From the NCBI RefSeq assembly GCF_009925085.1, contig NZ_JAABNR010000005.1, forward strand, positions 62,001 to 126,000: a DNA stretch of 64,000 nucleotides, in the 5' to 3' direction. The stretch is from Stagnihabitans tardus (GTDB lineage Bacteria; Pseudomonadota; Alphaproteobacteria; Rhodobacterales; Rhodobacteraceae). The position numbers and the translations under genes are program-made. Positions 38,513-47,729 of the stretch are shown here, one piece after another. The notes below the pieces were generated by a model, which worked only from the letters and a program-made list of their open reading frames with translations, had not been told where the DNA came from and made no database searches. How positions within the stretch are numbered: position 1 is the first letter of the stretch; every line of letters starts with the position of its first letter.

Positions 38513-39541
38513 TCATCCTCTAATCGCTTCCATCAGCTGGGTGACATGGTCCGGATTCGCCTCGGGCGTGATGCCATGGCCGAGGTTGAAGATATGCGCC
38601 CCGCCCTTGAAGGCCTGGACGATCCGCTTGGCCTCGGACACCAGGCGCGGGCCGCCTTCGACCATCAGCTTGGGGTCGAGGTTGCCCTGCACGCAGCCGT
38701 CCTTCTGCACATGGGCGGCCGCCCAATCGGCGCTGACCGAATTGTCCAAGGCCACGCAATCGGCCCCCGTGGCCTTGGCGAAGCCCTCATAGCGGGCGCC
38801 CGCCTCACGCGGGAAGGCGATGATCGGCAGACCCGGGTGACGGGCCTTGAGCTCGGCGATGATCTTGCGGGCAGGCGCCACGGCGAAATCGTCGAAATCG
38901 GCGCCCTGGAGCGTGCCGGCCCAGCTGTCGAACAGCTTGACGACCTCGGCCCCGGCCATGACCTGGGCCGAAAGATACTCCACCGTCGCCTCGGTGATCA
39001 GGTCGATCAAGGCGGCAAAGGTCGCCCGGTCTTCGGATTTCAGGCGATGCGCGGGGCCCTGGTCCGGCGTGCCACGACCCGCCACGACATAAGAGGCCAC
39101 GGTCCAGGGCGCGCCCGCAAAGCCGATCAGGGTGGTCTCTTTCGGCAGCTCGCGCTTGAGGATCTTCACCGTCTCATAGATCGGCGCCAGGGTCTCATGC
39201 ACATCCGAGGCCGCGCGCAGGCTGCGCAGTCCCTCGGGCGTGGTGACGGGCGTCAGGCGCGGCCCCTCTCCGGTCTCGAACCACAGGGGCACGCCAAGCG
39301 CCTGGGGCAGAAGCAGGATATCGGCGAAAAGGATCGCGGCGTCGAAGCCATAGCGGCGGATCGGTTGAAGCGTGACCTCGGCGGCCAGCTCGGGATTGTA
39401 GCAGAGCTTCAGGAAATCGCCCGCCTGGGCCCGGGTGGCACGATACTCCGGCAGGTAGCGCCCGGCCTGTCGCATCAGCCAGACGGGCGGCACCGCCTGG
39501 GTTTCACCGCGCAGCGCCTTCAGGATGGTCTTGTCGCTCAT
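38513..39541 (-). CDS. hemE: Uroporphyrinogen decarboxylase
   Basis: Removes four acetate carboxyls from uroporphyrinogen III. 342 residues; [16 protein letters not shown] is the N-terminal signature with catalytic arginines, GFAGAPWT and the [14 protein letters not shown] block are conserved. The ATG at 39541 starts [10 protein letters not shown]; the further upstream open frame is not conserved-looking. Divergent from hemC across 131 bases. Confidence 0.96.
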   Translation of the reverse strand: MSDKTILKALRGETQAVPPVWLMRQAGRYLPEYRATRAQAGDFLKLCYNPELAAEVTLQPIRRYGFDAAILFADILLLPQALGVPLWFETGEGPRLTPVTTPEGLRSLRAASDVHETLAPIYETVKILKRELPKETTLIGFAGAPWTVASYVVAGRGTPDQGPAHRLKSEDRATFAALIDLITEATVEYLSAQVMAGAEVVKLFDSWAGTLQGADFDDFAVAPARKIIAELKARHPGLPIIAFPREAGARYEGFAKATGADCVALDNSVSADWAAAHVQKDGCVQGNLDPKLMVEGGPRLVSEAKRIVQAFKGGAHIFNLGHGITPEANPDHVTQLMEAIRG

Positions 39542-39590
39542 GCTCTTGCCCTTCTGGCCCCAGATTGCCCTTGGGCCCCAAGGCGGCCCG

Positions 39591-39629
39591 CTTGACACAT
39601 GCCTTGCTGCATGGCGCGAAAGTGTCAAG
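39591..39629. promoter_or_regulatory. Inverted repeat in the hemE/hemC divergent promoter region
   Basis: CTTGACAC (39591-39598) and GTGTCAAG (39622-39629) are perfect complements across 23 bases; ATGC and GCAT lie inside. Each arm also contains TTGACA, a -35-like hexamer pointing to one of the two genes. May be a shared regulatory site. Confidence 0.4.
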
Positions 39630-39672
39630 TGCGGCGATTGCCTCAGGCGTCATCCGGCGTTAACAATGCCGC

Positions 39673-40608
39673 ATGACCCAAAGCTCGCCCACCCCCGCAG
39701 AACCCCTGAAGATCGGCACCCGAGGCTCTCCCCTGGCTCTGGCCCAGGCGCATGAGACCCGTGGCAGGCTCGGCGCCGCCTTTGGACTGCCTGAAAGCGC
39801 GTTCCAGATCGTGGTGATCAAGGTCACCGGCGATGCGATCCAGGACCGGGCCTTGAAGGACATCGGCGGCAAGGGGCTCTTCACCCGCGAGATCGAGGAG
39901 GCGCTTCTGGAAGGCTCCATCGACATCGCGGTCCATTCAATGAAGGACATGCCGGTCGATCAGCCGGAAGGCCTGGTGCTGGACTGCTACCTCCCGCGCG
40001 AGGATGTGCGCGACGCCTTCGTCTCGCTCTCGGCCAAGGGCCTGACCGACCTGGCCCCGGGTTCGGTGCTGGGGTCCTCGAGCCTACGGAGGCGCGCCCA
40101 GGTGGCCTTGCGCCGCCCCGACCTGCAGCTGGTCGAGTTCCGGGGCAATGTGCAGACCCGGATGAAGAAGTTGGGCGAGGGCGTCGCCCATGCGACCTTC
40201 CTGGCCATGGCGGGGCTGAACCGCCTTGGCATGGCCGATGTGCCGCGCACGGCGGTCGAGCCCGAAGAGATGTTGCCTGCCGTGGCCCAGGGCGCCATCG
40301 GCATCGAGCGCCGGGCGTCGGATGACCGCGTGGCCGCGATGCTCTCCGCGATCCACCACCGCGACACCGGTCTTCGTCTTGCGGCGGAACGGTCCTTCCT
40401 GAAGACCCTGGACGGCTCCTGCCAGACCCCCATCGCGGGGCTGGCGCTCTTGGACGGCGGCCTCTGGCTGCGCGGCGAGATCCTGCGGCCCGATGGCTCT
40501 GCCGCAATCGCCGGAGAGCGGCGCGGGGCGGTGACCGATGGCGCCGCAATGGGCGCCGACCTCGCGCGGGAGCTTCTGGCCAAGGCCGGTCCCGGCTTCT
40601 TCGGTTGA
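39673..40608 (+). CDS. hemC: Porphobilinogen deaminase (hydroxymethylbilane synthase)
   Basis: Polymerises four porphobilinogens. 311 residues: IGTRGSPLALAQA near the N-terminus, SMKDMP, GSSSLRRRAQ and Cys250 in LDGSCQTPIAG, which binds the dipyrromethane cofactor. hemE and hemC diverge here, while hemF-cobS lies 2.7 kb away, giving a small tetrapyrrole region. Confidence 0.97.
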   Translation: MTQSSPTPAEPLKIGTRGSPLALAQAHETRGRLGAAFGLPESAFQIVVIKVTGDAIQDRALKDIGGKGLFTREIEEALLEGSIDIAVHSMKDMPVDQPEGLVLDCYLPREDVRDAFVSLSAKGLTDLAPGSVLGSSSLRRRAQVALRRPDLQLVEFRGNVQTRMKKLGEGVAHATFLAMAGLNRLGMADVPRTAVEPEEMLPAVAQGAIGIERRASDDRVAAMLSAIHHRDTGLRLAAERSFLKTLDGSCQTPIAGLALLDGGLWLRGEILRPDGSAAIAGERRGAVTDGAAMGADLARELLAKAGPGFFG

Positions 40609-40610
40609 CT

Positions 40611-40625
40611 GGGGGCGCTGCCCCC
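40611..40625 (+). terminator. GC-rich hairpin after hemC
   Basis: GGGGGC and GCCCCC around GCT, 2 bases after the hemC stop, followed by AAACCCCC without T-run. Confidence 0.5.
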
Positions 40626-40633
40626 AAACCCCC

Positions 40634-40694
40634 GGGATATTTGAGCCAGTGTGAAAGGGCATGCCCCCTCTTTCATACTGGCCCAAATATCCCC
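40634..40694. repeat. Two inverted copies of the GATATTTG repeat forming a long hairpin
   Basis: Copy 2 runs 40634-40659 on plus and copy 3 runs 40694-40668 on minus; they pair along about 26 bases with three mismatches and an 8-base loop. Located between the convergent hemC and MFS genes, so it can end transcription from both sides. Confidence 0.65.
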
Positions 40695-40713
40695 GCCGGA
40701 GGCTCCGACCTCC

Positions 40714-41874
40714 TCACCCGCGCTGCGGCCTCAGGATCAGCGCGCCCATCAGGCTGAGCCCGGCGCCCAGGATCGCCGCGAGGGCATAGCCTTGCAGCGC
40801 GGTGCCCAAGCCGAAGCAGGTGGCGGCCATGGCGTCGCCTGTGACCTTCATCAGGGCCATCAGGGCGGCGGCTGTGCCCGGCCGGGCCGACAGCGCGTCT
40901 TGCAGGACCGAGATCGGCAGGGTCAGGGTCAAGGCGCCTCCCATGGCGGCGGGCAGGACCAAAAGCCAGAGCCAGGGCGTGCCGGCAAGGAAGGGTATGC
41001 CCACCAGGTGGATGGCATAAAGACCCGTGCCGATCAGGATCAGCCTTTCGCGGGGCAGGCGCAGGACCAGGGGCAGGGCCAGCATGAAGGGCACCTCCAG
41101 CCCCGCCACCAGGGCGCCATAAAGCGGGGCCGAGGCGCCCTGGCCCGCCTGGGTCAGGGTCAGGCCGAGGACGGCCCAATAGACCGCTCCGGGTGCCGTC
41201 ACGGCGCCAAGGGCCAGGATCGTGCGGAGGAGGCCCGGATCGGCCAGCTCCCGCAGCGCCGCCCGCAGCGACAGGCCCGAGGGGCGGTCGCTGGCTGAGG
41301 CGGCAGGCCAGGCGCGCCAGGTGATCGCCGCCATGACCAGCGCCAGGCCCAGGGTGACCGGATAGATCGCCAGCGGCCCCACGCCTTGGGCCGAGGCCCA
41401 GGACCAGAGCGGCAGGACCAGGAGGAAGGGCGCGGCGAAGAGCGCCCTGATCGTCGACTGGATGGCGTCGCGCTGGGGATGCGCCTCTGCCGCCAGGCGG
41501 CTTTGCGCGAAGAGCTGGCCGAACAGCGTGTTGGCCGGGAACAAAAGCCCCTGGGCCAGGAGGAAGGCGGGCAGCGATGGCGCCAGCACCATCACCCCGG
41601 CCCCTGCCATCATCAGCCCGCAGGCCCCCAGCGCAATCCCGCGCCGGTTGGCCGTCTGGTCCGCTCTTATCCCCGCCGCCAGGGCTGCCGTCACCGAGAC
41701 GACCGAGGCCAGGACCATGAGCCCCGCATAGCCGCTGTCTCCAAGGCCGAAGGTCGTGACGGCCAGCACCGGCACATAGGGCCCGAAGGCGCAGGCCAAG
41801 GCACCTTGCAGCACCATCAGCACCGCCACCATCCGCAGGACGGGGTCGCGCCAGATCAGGGCAAAGCTATCCAT
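40714..41874 (-). CDS. MFS transporter (sugar transporter-like), downstream copy
   Basis: 386 residues, about 12 membrane helices. The N-terminus is FALIWRDPVLRMVAVLMVLQGAL, followed by GPYVPVLAVTTFGLGDSGYAGL. It resembles the SetA-like sugar efflux group. The start overlaps the stop of the upstream MFS gene by 8 bases. The two proteins align in overall plan and in the LFAQSRLA/FIALARLA segment, which points to an old tandem duplication. Confidence 0.8.
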   Translation of the reverse strand: MDSFALIWRDPVLRMVAVLMVLQGALACAFGPYVPVLAVTTFGLGDSGYAGLMVLASVVSVTAALAAGIRADQTANRRGIALGACGLMMAGAGVMVLAPSLPAFLLAQGLLFPANTLFGQLFAQSRLAAEAHPQRDAIQSTIRALFAAPFLLVLPLWSWASAQGVGPLAIYPVTLGLALVMAAITWRAWPAASASDRPSGLSLRAALRELADPGLLRTILALGAVTAPGAVYWAVLGLTLTQAGQGASAPLYGALVAGLEVPFMLALPLVLRLPRERLILIGTGLYAIHLVGIPFLAGTPWLWLLVLPAAMGGALTLTLPISVLQDALSARPGTAAALMALMKVTGDAMAATCFGLGTALQGYALAAILGAGLSLMGALILRPQRG

Positions 41875-43078
41875 GCGCGGCCCGGGGCGGCATGAGCCAG
41901 GCCCTGCGATCCACCAGCCACAGAGCCGCCACGCCCACCAGGCTGACGCAAACCCCTGTCAGTGCCGCCGCCTCGAAGCCGCCAAGCGCCGTGCCCTGGG
42001 CAAAGACCAGCGCCGTGATCACGTCCGAGGCGAGCTTCTGCACCGCCAGCATGGCCGCCGCTGTCCCCGGCCTCCCGGTCATCAGGTCCTGGTAATAGGG
42101 GATCGGCGTCGTGATGATGATCGCCCCCCCAACCCCCGCGAAAAAGGTCCCGACCCAAAGCCAATGCGTATCGGCCCAGAGCGGCAGCGCCGCCAGGTGG
42201 ACGGCGTAAAGCGTCACGCCGATTGCCGCCAGCCCCAGGCGTGAGAGATTGCGCGCGAGGTGCGGCAGGATCAGCATGGCCGGAACCTCCCACCCCGCCA
42301 CGAGGCCCACGTAAAGCGCCACGTCCGAGGCATCGCGCAGGGGCGAGGCATCGAAGACCAGGCTGACCAGCACCATGTAAAGGTTGCCGGCCGAAGAGAT
42401 CATCCCCAGCAGCACGACCCGCAGGAAGATCGGCGGCTTCACGATCTCGACCAGGGCCTGGTGCAGGCGCAGGCCCGAGCGCTGGTCGGTCATTCCGCCA
42501 TCCTGCGGCCAACGCGCCCAGATCATCAGGCTCAGGCCCAGGCTCGCGATCCCCGCCGTGACATAGACCGCCATTTCTGACAGGCCGAAGCCAAAGGCAA
42601 AGGTCCAGAAGATCAGCATGCCGAGGAAGGCGAAGGACAGGTTCGACCGCAGCGTCCCCATGACGGCGTCGCGGTCCTGATCCTGCGGCGCGGCAAGGCG
42701 GGCCAGAGCGATGAACTGGCCGTAAAGGCTGGAGGCCACGGGCAAAAGCACGCCGTTGAAAGCCAGAAGCGACCACTTTCCCGGAAAGACCAGCATGACG
42801 CCGATCCCCAGGGTCGAGCAAAGCGCCGCCGTCAAGGCGATCTTCCGTCGCTTGCCGTATTGGTCGCCGAGGACCCCGATCAACACCGAGGAGACCACCG
42901 CCACCGCCGAGGCCAGGGTCAGGAGCCAGGAGAACTCGGTCCGGGTCAGGCCGATGCGCTCAATCGCGATGACCGACTGGTAGGGGTAAAGCGAGGCATT
43001 ATGCGCGCCAAAGAGCAGAAGCGCATAAGAGATGAACCGCAGCGTCGGGTGACGCAGCACATAGCGGATGGAGGTCAT
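41867..43078 (-). CDS. MFS transporter (sugar transporter-like), upstream copy
   Basis: 403 residues and about 12 helices, starting MTSIRYVLRHPTLRFISY; GDQYGKRRKIAL is the MFS loop 2-3 motif. First of two tandem MFS genes on minus. The region upstream contains the perfect palindrome GGAAAACGTTTTCC, of LacI-operator type, and a LacI-family gene lies 3.4 kb away, so sugar-dependent control is likely. Direction of transport is not known. Confidence 0.82.
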   Translation of the reverse strand: MTSIRYVLRHPTLRFISYALLLFGAHNASLYPYQSVIAIERIGLTRTEFSWLLTLASAVAVVSSVLIGVLGDQYGKRRKIALTAALCSTLGIGVMLVFPGKWSLLAFNGVLLPVASSLYGQFIALARLAAPQDQDRDAVMGTLRSNLSFAFLGMLIFWTFAFGFGLSEMAVYVTAGIASLGLSLMIWARWPQDGGMTDQRSGLRLHQALVEIVKPPIFLRVVLLGMISSAGNLYMVLVSLVFDASPLRDASDVALYVGLVAGWEVPAMLILPHLARNLSRLGLAAIGVTLYAVHLAALPLWADTHWLWVGTFFAGVGGAIIITTPIPYYQDLMTGRPGTAAAMLAVQKLASDVITALVFAQGTALGGFEAAALTGVCVSLVGVAALWLVDRRAWLMPPRAAHG

Positions 43079-43108
43079 GGGATCGGCAAACCGGGAGCTT
43101 CGTGAGGC

Positions 43109-43122
43109 GGAAAACGTTTTCC
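43109..43122. promoter_or_regulatory. Perfect 14-bp LacI-type operator
   Basis: GGAAAACGTTTTCC, centred on CG, is a perfect palindrome of the kind bound by LacI-family repressors. It sits 31 bases before the MFS start and 119 before the GMC oxidoreductase start, between divergent genes. Confidence 0.65.
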
Positions 43123-43240
43123 TTGGCGACAGGGTAAAGTCGGGCCGGGCCAAAGTCCAGACCGCGTCCGACATGATCTGTCGGGAAAAGCACAACGATC
43201 CGTGAAGAGGCTGCTAAATTGCGCAAAAAAGGGGGCGGGA

Positions 43241-44833
43241 ATGGACGTCGATTACATCATCGTGGGCTCGGGGTCTTCGGGTTCGGTCCTGGCCAATCGG
43301 TTGTCCGAAAAGCACCGGGTCACCGTGCTGGAGGCGGGGGGGAGCGATCTTCTTCCTTACGTCCAGCTCCCTTTGGGTTATGGGAAGCTCTTCTACGACC
43401 CCGCCGTGAACTGGATGTATGCGACCGAAGCTGATCCTGGCCTGGCGGGCAACCGCGACCACTGGCCGAGGGGCAAGGTCCTGGGCGGGTCCTCTTCCAT
43501 CAACGCCATGGTCTATATCCGCGGCCACCGGGCGGATTACGACGAATGGGGGCAGGCGGCGCCGGGCTGGGGCTGGGAGGAGATGCTGCAAGCCTATCGC
43601 GCCATGGAGGACAACGAGGCGGGTGCGGATGCCTATAGGGGCAAGGGTGGGCCGCTGTTCATCAGCCGGAACCGCAAGGGGCTCCATTGGCTGGTCGAGG
43701 ACTATATCGCCGCCTGTGGCGAGGCGGGCCTGCCCTATAACCCCGACTTCAACGGCGCCGAACAAGAGGGCGCGGGCACCTACCAGATGACGATCAAGGG
43801 CGGTCGCCGGAACTCGGCCGCGCGGGCCTTTCTGCGGCCTGCCATGGGGCGCAAGACGCTGCAGGTTCTGACGAAAGCCCATGTCACGCGCGTGCTCTTC
43901 GAAGGCAGGCGCGCGGTGGGGGTCGAATATGTCCAGGGGGGCGAGACGAAGACGCTGAAGGCGCGCGAGGTGATCCTCTCGGGCGGAGCGATCAACTCGC
44001 CGCAGCTGTTGCAGCTGTCGGGCATCGGGCCGGGGGAGGTTCTCTCCAAGGCCGGCGTGCCGGTCCTGGTCGATAACCCCCATGTGGGCCGCAACCTGAA
44101 CGACCACCAGGGCATCAACTACACCTGGGAGATGAAGGTCGCGACCTATAACGGCATCCTGCGGCCCTGGTGGGGCAAGGCCTTCGTGGGCCTGCAATAC
44201 CTGCTGACGCGGGGCGGGCCGCTCGCCAAGTCGATCAACCACGGCGGCGGCTTCTTCCGCACCTCGGCGGATGAACCCCGGCCCAATATGCAGCTCTATT
44301 TCCAGGCGTTTTCGACCCTGATCCCCCGGAACGGAGAGCGCCCCTTGCTGACGCCCGACCCCTTCCAGGGCCTCTCGATCGGCCTGTCGAACTGCCGCCC
44401 GACCTCGCGCGGGCATATCCATATCCGCAGTGCGGACCCCTTCGCCCATCCCGAGATCGTGGCCAATGCCTTCTCCACCGAGAAGGACGTGGCCGAGATG
44501 CTGCTGGCCGTCCGCTACCTGCGCACCATCGCGGCGCAGCCCTCCTTCGCGCGCTGGATCAAGCAGGAGCTGCGGCCGGGCCCTTCCGTGACGAGCGATG
44601 CCGACATGATCCAGGACTTCCGGGAGCGTTCGGGGACGGTCTATCACCCCTCCTGCACGGCGCGGATGGCGCCCGAGGGCGAGGGCGTCCTGGACCATCA
44701 CCTCCGCGTGCGCGGGGTCGAGGGGTTGAGGGTCTGCGACGCCTCGGCCTTCCCCAACCTGATCGCGGGCAATACCAATGCCCCCGCCATGGCGCTTGGC
44801 TGGCGGGGGGCTGAGCTTATCCTGAAACGCTGA
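43241..44833 (+). CDS. GMC-family FAD-dependent oxidoreductase (choline/alcohol dehydrogenase-like)
   Basis: 530 residues. GSGSSGSVLANRLSE (9-23) is the FAD dinucleotide motif, RGKVLGGSSSINAMVYIRG the GMC signature 1, GAINSPQLLQLSGIG signature 2, and YHPSCTARM holds the catalytic His. It oxidises an alcohol or polyol of unknown identity; it lacks the betB/betI neighbours of true choline dehydrogenase. GGGGGCGGGA precedes the ATG. Divergent from the MFS pair and overlapping the convergent alpha-glucosidase gene by 17 bases. Confidence 0.88.
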   Translation: MDVDYIIVGSGSSGSVLANRLSEKHRVTVLEAGGSDLLPYVQLPLGYGKLFYDPAVNWMYATEADPGLAGNRDHWPRGKVLGGSSSINAMVYIRGHRADYDEWGQAAPGWGWEEMLQAYRAMEDNEAGADAYRGKGGPLFISRNRKGLHWLVEDYIAACGEAGLPYNPDFNGAEQEGAGTYQMTIKGGRRNSAARAFLRPAMGRKTLQVLTKAHVTRVLFEGRRAVGVEYVQGGETKTLKAREVILSGGAINSPQLLQLSGIGPGEVLSKAGVPVLVDNPHVGRNLNDHQGINYTWEMKVATYNGILRPWWGKAFVGLQYLLTRGGPLAKSINHGGGFFRTSADEPRPNMQLYFQAFSTLIPRNGERPLLTPDPFQGLSIGLSNCRPTSRGHIHIRSADPFAHPEIVANAFSTEKDVAEMLLAVRYLRTIAAQPSFARWIKQELRPGPSVTSDADMIQDFRERSGTVYHPSCTARMAPEGEGVLDHHLRVRGVEGLRVCDASAFPNLIAGNTNAPAMALGWRGAELILKR

Positions 44834-46415
44834 GCGTCCCGGTCACCGGCAGGAAGACCGCCGCATTGGGGGCCAGCGAGAGCTTGGCCCCTTGCAGAAC
44901 CCCGCCCAAGGAGGGGCCCACGGGCGAGGCCACGCCCTCGACGCCCAGGCTGCGGCCTTCGGGCGAGAGGTTGAAGACGCAAAGCAGATCGCCCCGGGTG
45001 AAGGCCAGGATCGGCTCCGGCGTGTCCAGGAAGGTGGTCTTGCCATCCTTCAGGGCCGAAGCCTTCCGGAAGGCCAGCATCGCCCGGTAATGCTCCAGCA
45101 CCGAGCCCTGAGCGCCGTCCTGCGCCGCCACGTTCCGCGCCAGTTGCGGCGCCTTGACCGGCAGCCAGGGCGTGGCCGTCGAGAAGCCGCCATTGGCGCT
45201 GTCATCCCAGACCATGGGCGTCCTGGTGTTGTCGCGGCCAATCGGCTCGGGCCAGAAGTTGATCCCCTGCGGGTCGGTCAGTTCCTCGAAATCCAGCTGC
45301 GTGTCTGTCTGGCCGATCTCTTCGCCCTGCCAGAGGCAGATCGAGCCTTCGAAGGACAGCAAAAGCGCCCCCGCCTGCTTGGCAATCGCGTCCTGTGACA
45401 CCCCATGCTTGGCCCAACGCGAGGCATGGCGCACCACGTCGTGGTTGGAGAAGGCCCACATCGGCCAGCCCTCCGGCGCGCCCTTGAAGAAGTCGCTGAT
45501 GCGCGTGCGGAAGAACTCCGCCGAATAGTCATAGCCCATCATTTCAAAGCTGTAGCACTGATGCAGCCGCCCCGGCGCCGTATACTGGCCCATCATGGCG
45601 ATGGCATGGTGGCTTTCGCCCATCTCGCCCACCGAGGCCCGGTCGGGGTAGTCGTCCAGGATCCGCCGGATCCGCTCCATCCACAAAAGGTTTTCGGGCT
45701 GGTTCTTGGAGAACAGGTGATACTGCATGCCGTAGGGATTGCCCTCGGGCTCCTTCTTGACCCGGTAATCCGCCGCATCGTCGCGCAGAAGCGCGTCCTT
45801 GTAGAAGTAATTCACCGTGTCGAAGCGGAAGCCATCCACGCCGCGATCCAGCCAGAAGCGCAGCACGCCCTCCATGTAATCGACCACCTCCGGGTTGCGG
45901 AAGTTCAGCTCGGGCTGCTCGGGCAGGAAGGAGTGCATGTAATACTGCTTCCTGCGCGCATCCCATTGCCAGGCAGGTCCTCCGAAGACCGACAGCCAGT
46001 TGTTCGGCGGCGTGCCATCGGGGCGGGGGTCCTGCCAGATGAACCAATCCGCCTTGGGGTTGGTGCGATCCTTGCGGCTTTCCGCAAAGAAGGGATGCTG
46101 GTCCGAACAATGGTTCAGCACCTGGTCGATGATGACCTTCAGCCCCAGCGCGTGGGCCCGCGCCACCAGGGCGTCGAAATCCTCCAAAGTGCCGAAGACC
46201 GGATCGACATCCTTGTAGTCGCTGACGTCATAGCCCATGTCCTTCATCGGGCTCTTGAAGATCGGGCTCAGCCAGACGCAGTCGCAGCCCAGGGCGGCGA
46301 TATGGTCCAGCCGGCGCGTGATCCCCTTCAGGTCGCCCACCCCGTCGCCATTATCGTCCTGAAAGCTCCGGGGATAGACCTGATAGGTCACCGAGCCACG
46401 CCACCACTCTGCCAT
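44817..46415 (-). CDS. Alpha-glucosidase, glycoside hydrolase family 13
   Basis: 532 residues, cytoplasmic, hydrolysing alpha-1,4 or alpha-1,1/1,6 glucosides. GH13 regions: DQVLNHCSDQHPFF, GFRFDTVNYF with nucleophile Asp about 199, SVGEMGE with the acid Glu, and SNHDVVRHASRW. It is closest in form to AglA of rhizobia and Rhodobacteraceae. No aglEFG transporter adjoins it; the two MFS genes may supply substrate. The upstream region holds a LacI-like half-palindrome and the divergent side has the LacI gene on the same strand 80 bases away. Confidence 0.9.
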   Translation of the reverse strand: MAEWWRGSVTYQVYPRSFQDDNGDGVGDLKGITRRLDHIAALGCDCVWLSPIFKSPMKDMGYDVSDYKDVDPVFGTLEDFDALVARAHALGLKVIIDQVLNHCSDQHPFFAESRKDRTNPKADWFIWQDPRPDGTPPNNWLSVFGGPAWQWDARRKQYYMHSFLPEQPELNFRNPEVVDYMEGVLRFWLDRGVDGFRFDTVNYFYKDALLRDDAADYRVKKEPEGNPYGMQYHLFSKNQPENLLWMERIRRILDDYPDRASVGEMGESHHAIAMMGQYTAPGRLHQCYSFEMMGYDYSAEFFRTRISDFFKGAPEGWPMWAFSNHDVVRHASRWAKHGVSQDAIAKQAGALLLSFEGSICLWQGEEIGQTDTQLDFEELTDPQGINFWPEPIGRDNTRTPMVWDDSANGGFSTATPWLPVKAPQLARNVAAQDGAQGSVLEHYRAMLAFRKASALKDGKTTFLDTPEPILAFTRGDLLCVFNLSPEGRSLGVEGVASPVGPSLGGVLQGAKLSLAPNAAVFLPVTGTLSVSG

Positions 46416-46473
46416 CACCGCTCCTGTCCGCCGCCGGATTCGGGGGCAGGATAGGACGAGGCCGTGGCGGATT

Positions 46474-46486
46474 CAAACCGCTTTCG
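46474..46486. promoter_or_regulatory. Imperfect LacI-type operator upstream of alpha-glucosidase
   Basis: AAACCGCTTT inside CAAACCGCTTTCG is a CG-centred near palindrome, one mismatch per arm, 59 bases before the glucosidase start and 11 before the LacI gene stop. It resembles the site at 43109. Confidence 0.4.
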
Positions 46487-46496
46487 CAAGGCTGGC

Positions 46497-47567
46497 TCAG
46501 GCCCCTGACACCGGGCGCAAGGTCGTCACCTGGCCCGAGCGCAATTCCTGCACCGAGCCGCGCCAATGGACCGGCCCTGTGACCAGCATCGGCCCGCCAA
46601 GCTGCGGCGCATGGCCCGCCATCAGCGACAAGAGCCGATCCGCCGCCCGCACGCCCATGGCCGAATAGGGCAGGTCCACCGTGGTCAGGGGCGGATCCAG
46701 GGTCTCGGCCACCATGCGGTGATTGTCGAAGCCGGCCACCGAGATGTCCTGCGGAATGCGCAGACCCATCGCCGTCAGGAGCTGGTAGACCTTCGCCGCC
46801 ATCCGGTCGTTTCCGCAGCACAGGACGGTCGGCGGCTCGGGGTTGTGCAAGAGCCGGTCCAGCGAATCCCACAGCAGTTGCATCTCGCCTTCCTGGTCGG
46901 TGAAGTCGCAATCCTCGACCAGGTCGGGATCGATCTCGATCCCGGCATCCTTCAGCGCGGCCCGATAGCCCGACAGCCGCAGCCGACCCGCGACGATTTC
47001 GGGGCGCAGCGTCAGGAAGCCGATGCGCCGGTGCCCGGCCCGGATCAGGCGCTGCACCAGGTCATATTGCCCGCGCCAATCGTCGGGCAGCACCGAGGCC
47101 GTGCCCGCGTTGTCAAAGCAATTGACCATGACCATCTGCATGGGACCGCGCAGGCGGGGCAGGCTGATCGCCTGGTGATACTCGGCCACCAGGATGACCC
47201 CGGCAAAGCGTTGCGCCGCAAAGGTGGCGAGAAGCGTGCCAAGCTGGCTCATGCCAGGACCCGGGTCGCCGACCAGCATCACGACACCCGCCTCCGCCAG
47301 AACACTGCGGATGCCCTGGACGATCAGAAGTTCGGGCAAGCCTATGGGCTCTTGCGGGTCGATGCGCATCGACAGGGCGCGGCTGATCACCCCCACGACC
47401 GGAGGAGCTCCCTTGATCAGAAACCCGTGCCTGTACCGCAACGCCGCTATGGCCGCGTTGATGGCCATGGCGGTTTCGGCGCTGACCATCGACGTGCCGT
47501 TCAAGAATCTGCTGACGGTTCGGACCGATACCCCAGCTTTGCGCGCAACATCCTCTATCGACGCCAT
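46497..47567 (-). CDS. LacI-family transcriptional regulator
   Basis: 356 residues: N-terminal helix-turn-helix ASIEDVARKAGVSVRTVSRFLNG (2-24) with the hinge helix, then a periplasmic-binding-protein-like effector domain (VVGVISR to WRGSVQELRSG). It likely controls the adjacent alpha-glucosidase and the MFS/GMC genes. The open frame extends 550 bases upstream on minus but is a shadow of the AhpD-like gene; MASIEDVA at 47567 is the start. Confidence 0.92.
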   Translation of the reverse strand: MASIEDVARKAGVSVRTVSRFLNGTSMVSAETAMAINAAIAALRYRHGFLIKGAPPVVGVISRALSMRIDPQEPIGLPELLIVQGIRSVLAEAGVVMLVGDPGPGMSQLGTLLATFAAQRFAGVILVAEYHQAISLPRLRGPMQMVMVNCFDNAGTASVLPDDWRGQYDLVQRLIRAGHRRIGFLTLRPEIVAGRLRLSGYRAALKDAGIEIDPDLVEDCDFTDQEGEMQLLWDSLDRLLHNPEPPTVLCCGNDRMAAKVYQLLTAMGLRIPQDISVAGFDNHRMVAETLDPPLTTVDLPYSAMGVRAADRLLSLMAGHAPQLGGPMLVTGPVHWRGSVQELRSGQVTTLRPVSGA

Positions 47568-47667
47568 GCTTATCTCCGAAGCGCGGTCCCCCCCTTCATA
47601 AGTGACTCGCGGGCGTCTGTCGAATGGTCTGGATGGTCTTTTAACACATAATGAAAAACAAATATGA

Positions 47668-47681
47668 TTGACCTGGATCAA
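47668..47681. promoter_or_regulatory. FNR-like box upstream of the AhpD-like gene
   Basis: TTGACCTGGATCAA, one change from consensus, 48 bases before the ATG; a class II start would be near 47716. The same box type as in the cco region. Confidence 0.65.
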
Positions 47682-47729
47682 GGCCGCCCGCGCCAAGTTC
47701 GCGCAAGAAGGCGGCAAAAGGAGACTGGC

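Noticed and set aside
43202-44833. Annotation of the GMC oxidoreductase as choline dehydrogenase BetA
   Set aside because: Sequence supports only the GMC family; no bet genes or choline transporter are nearby, and the neighbourhood concerns sugars.
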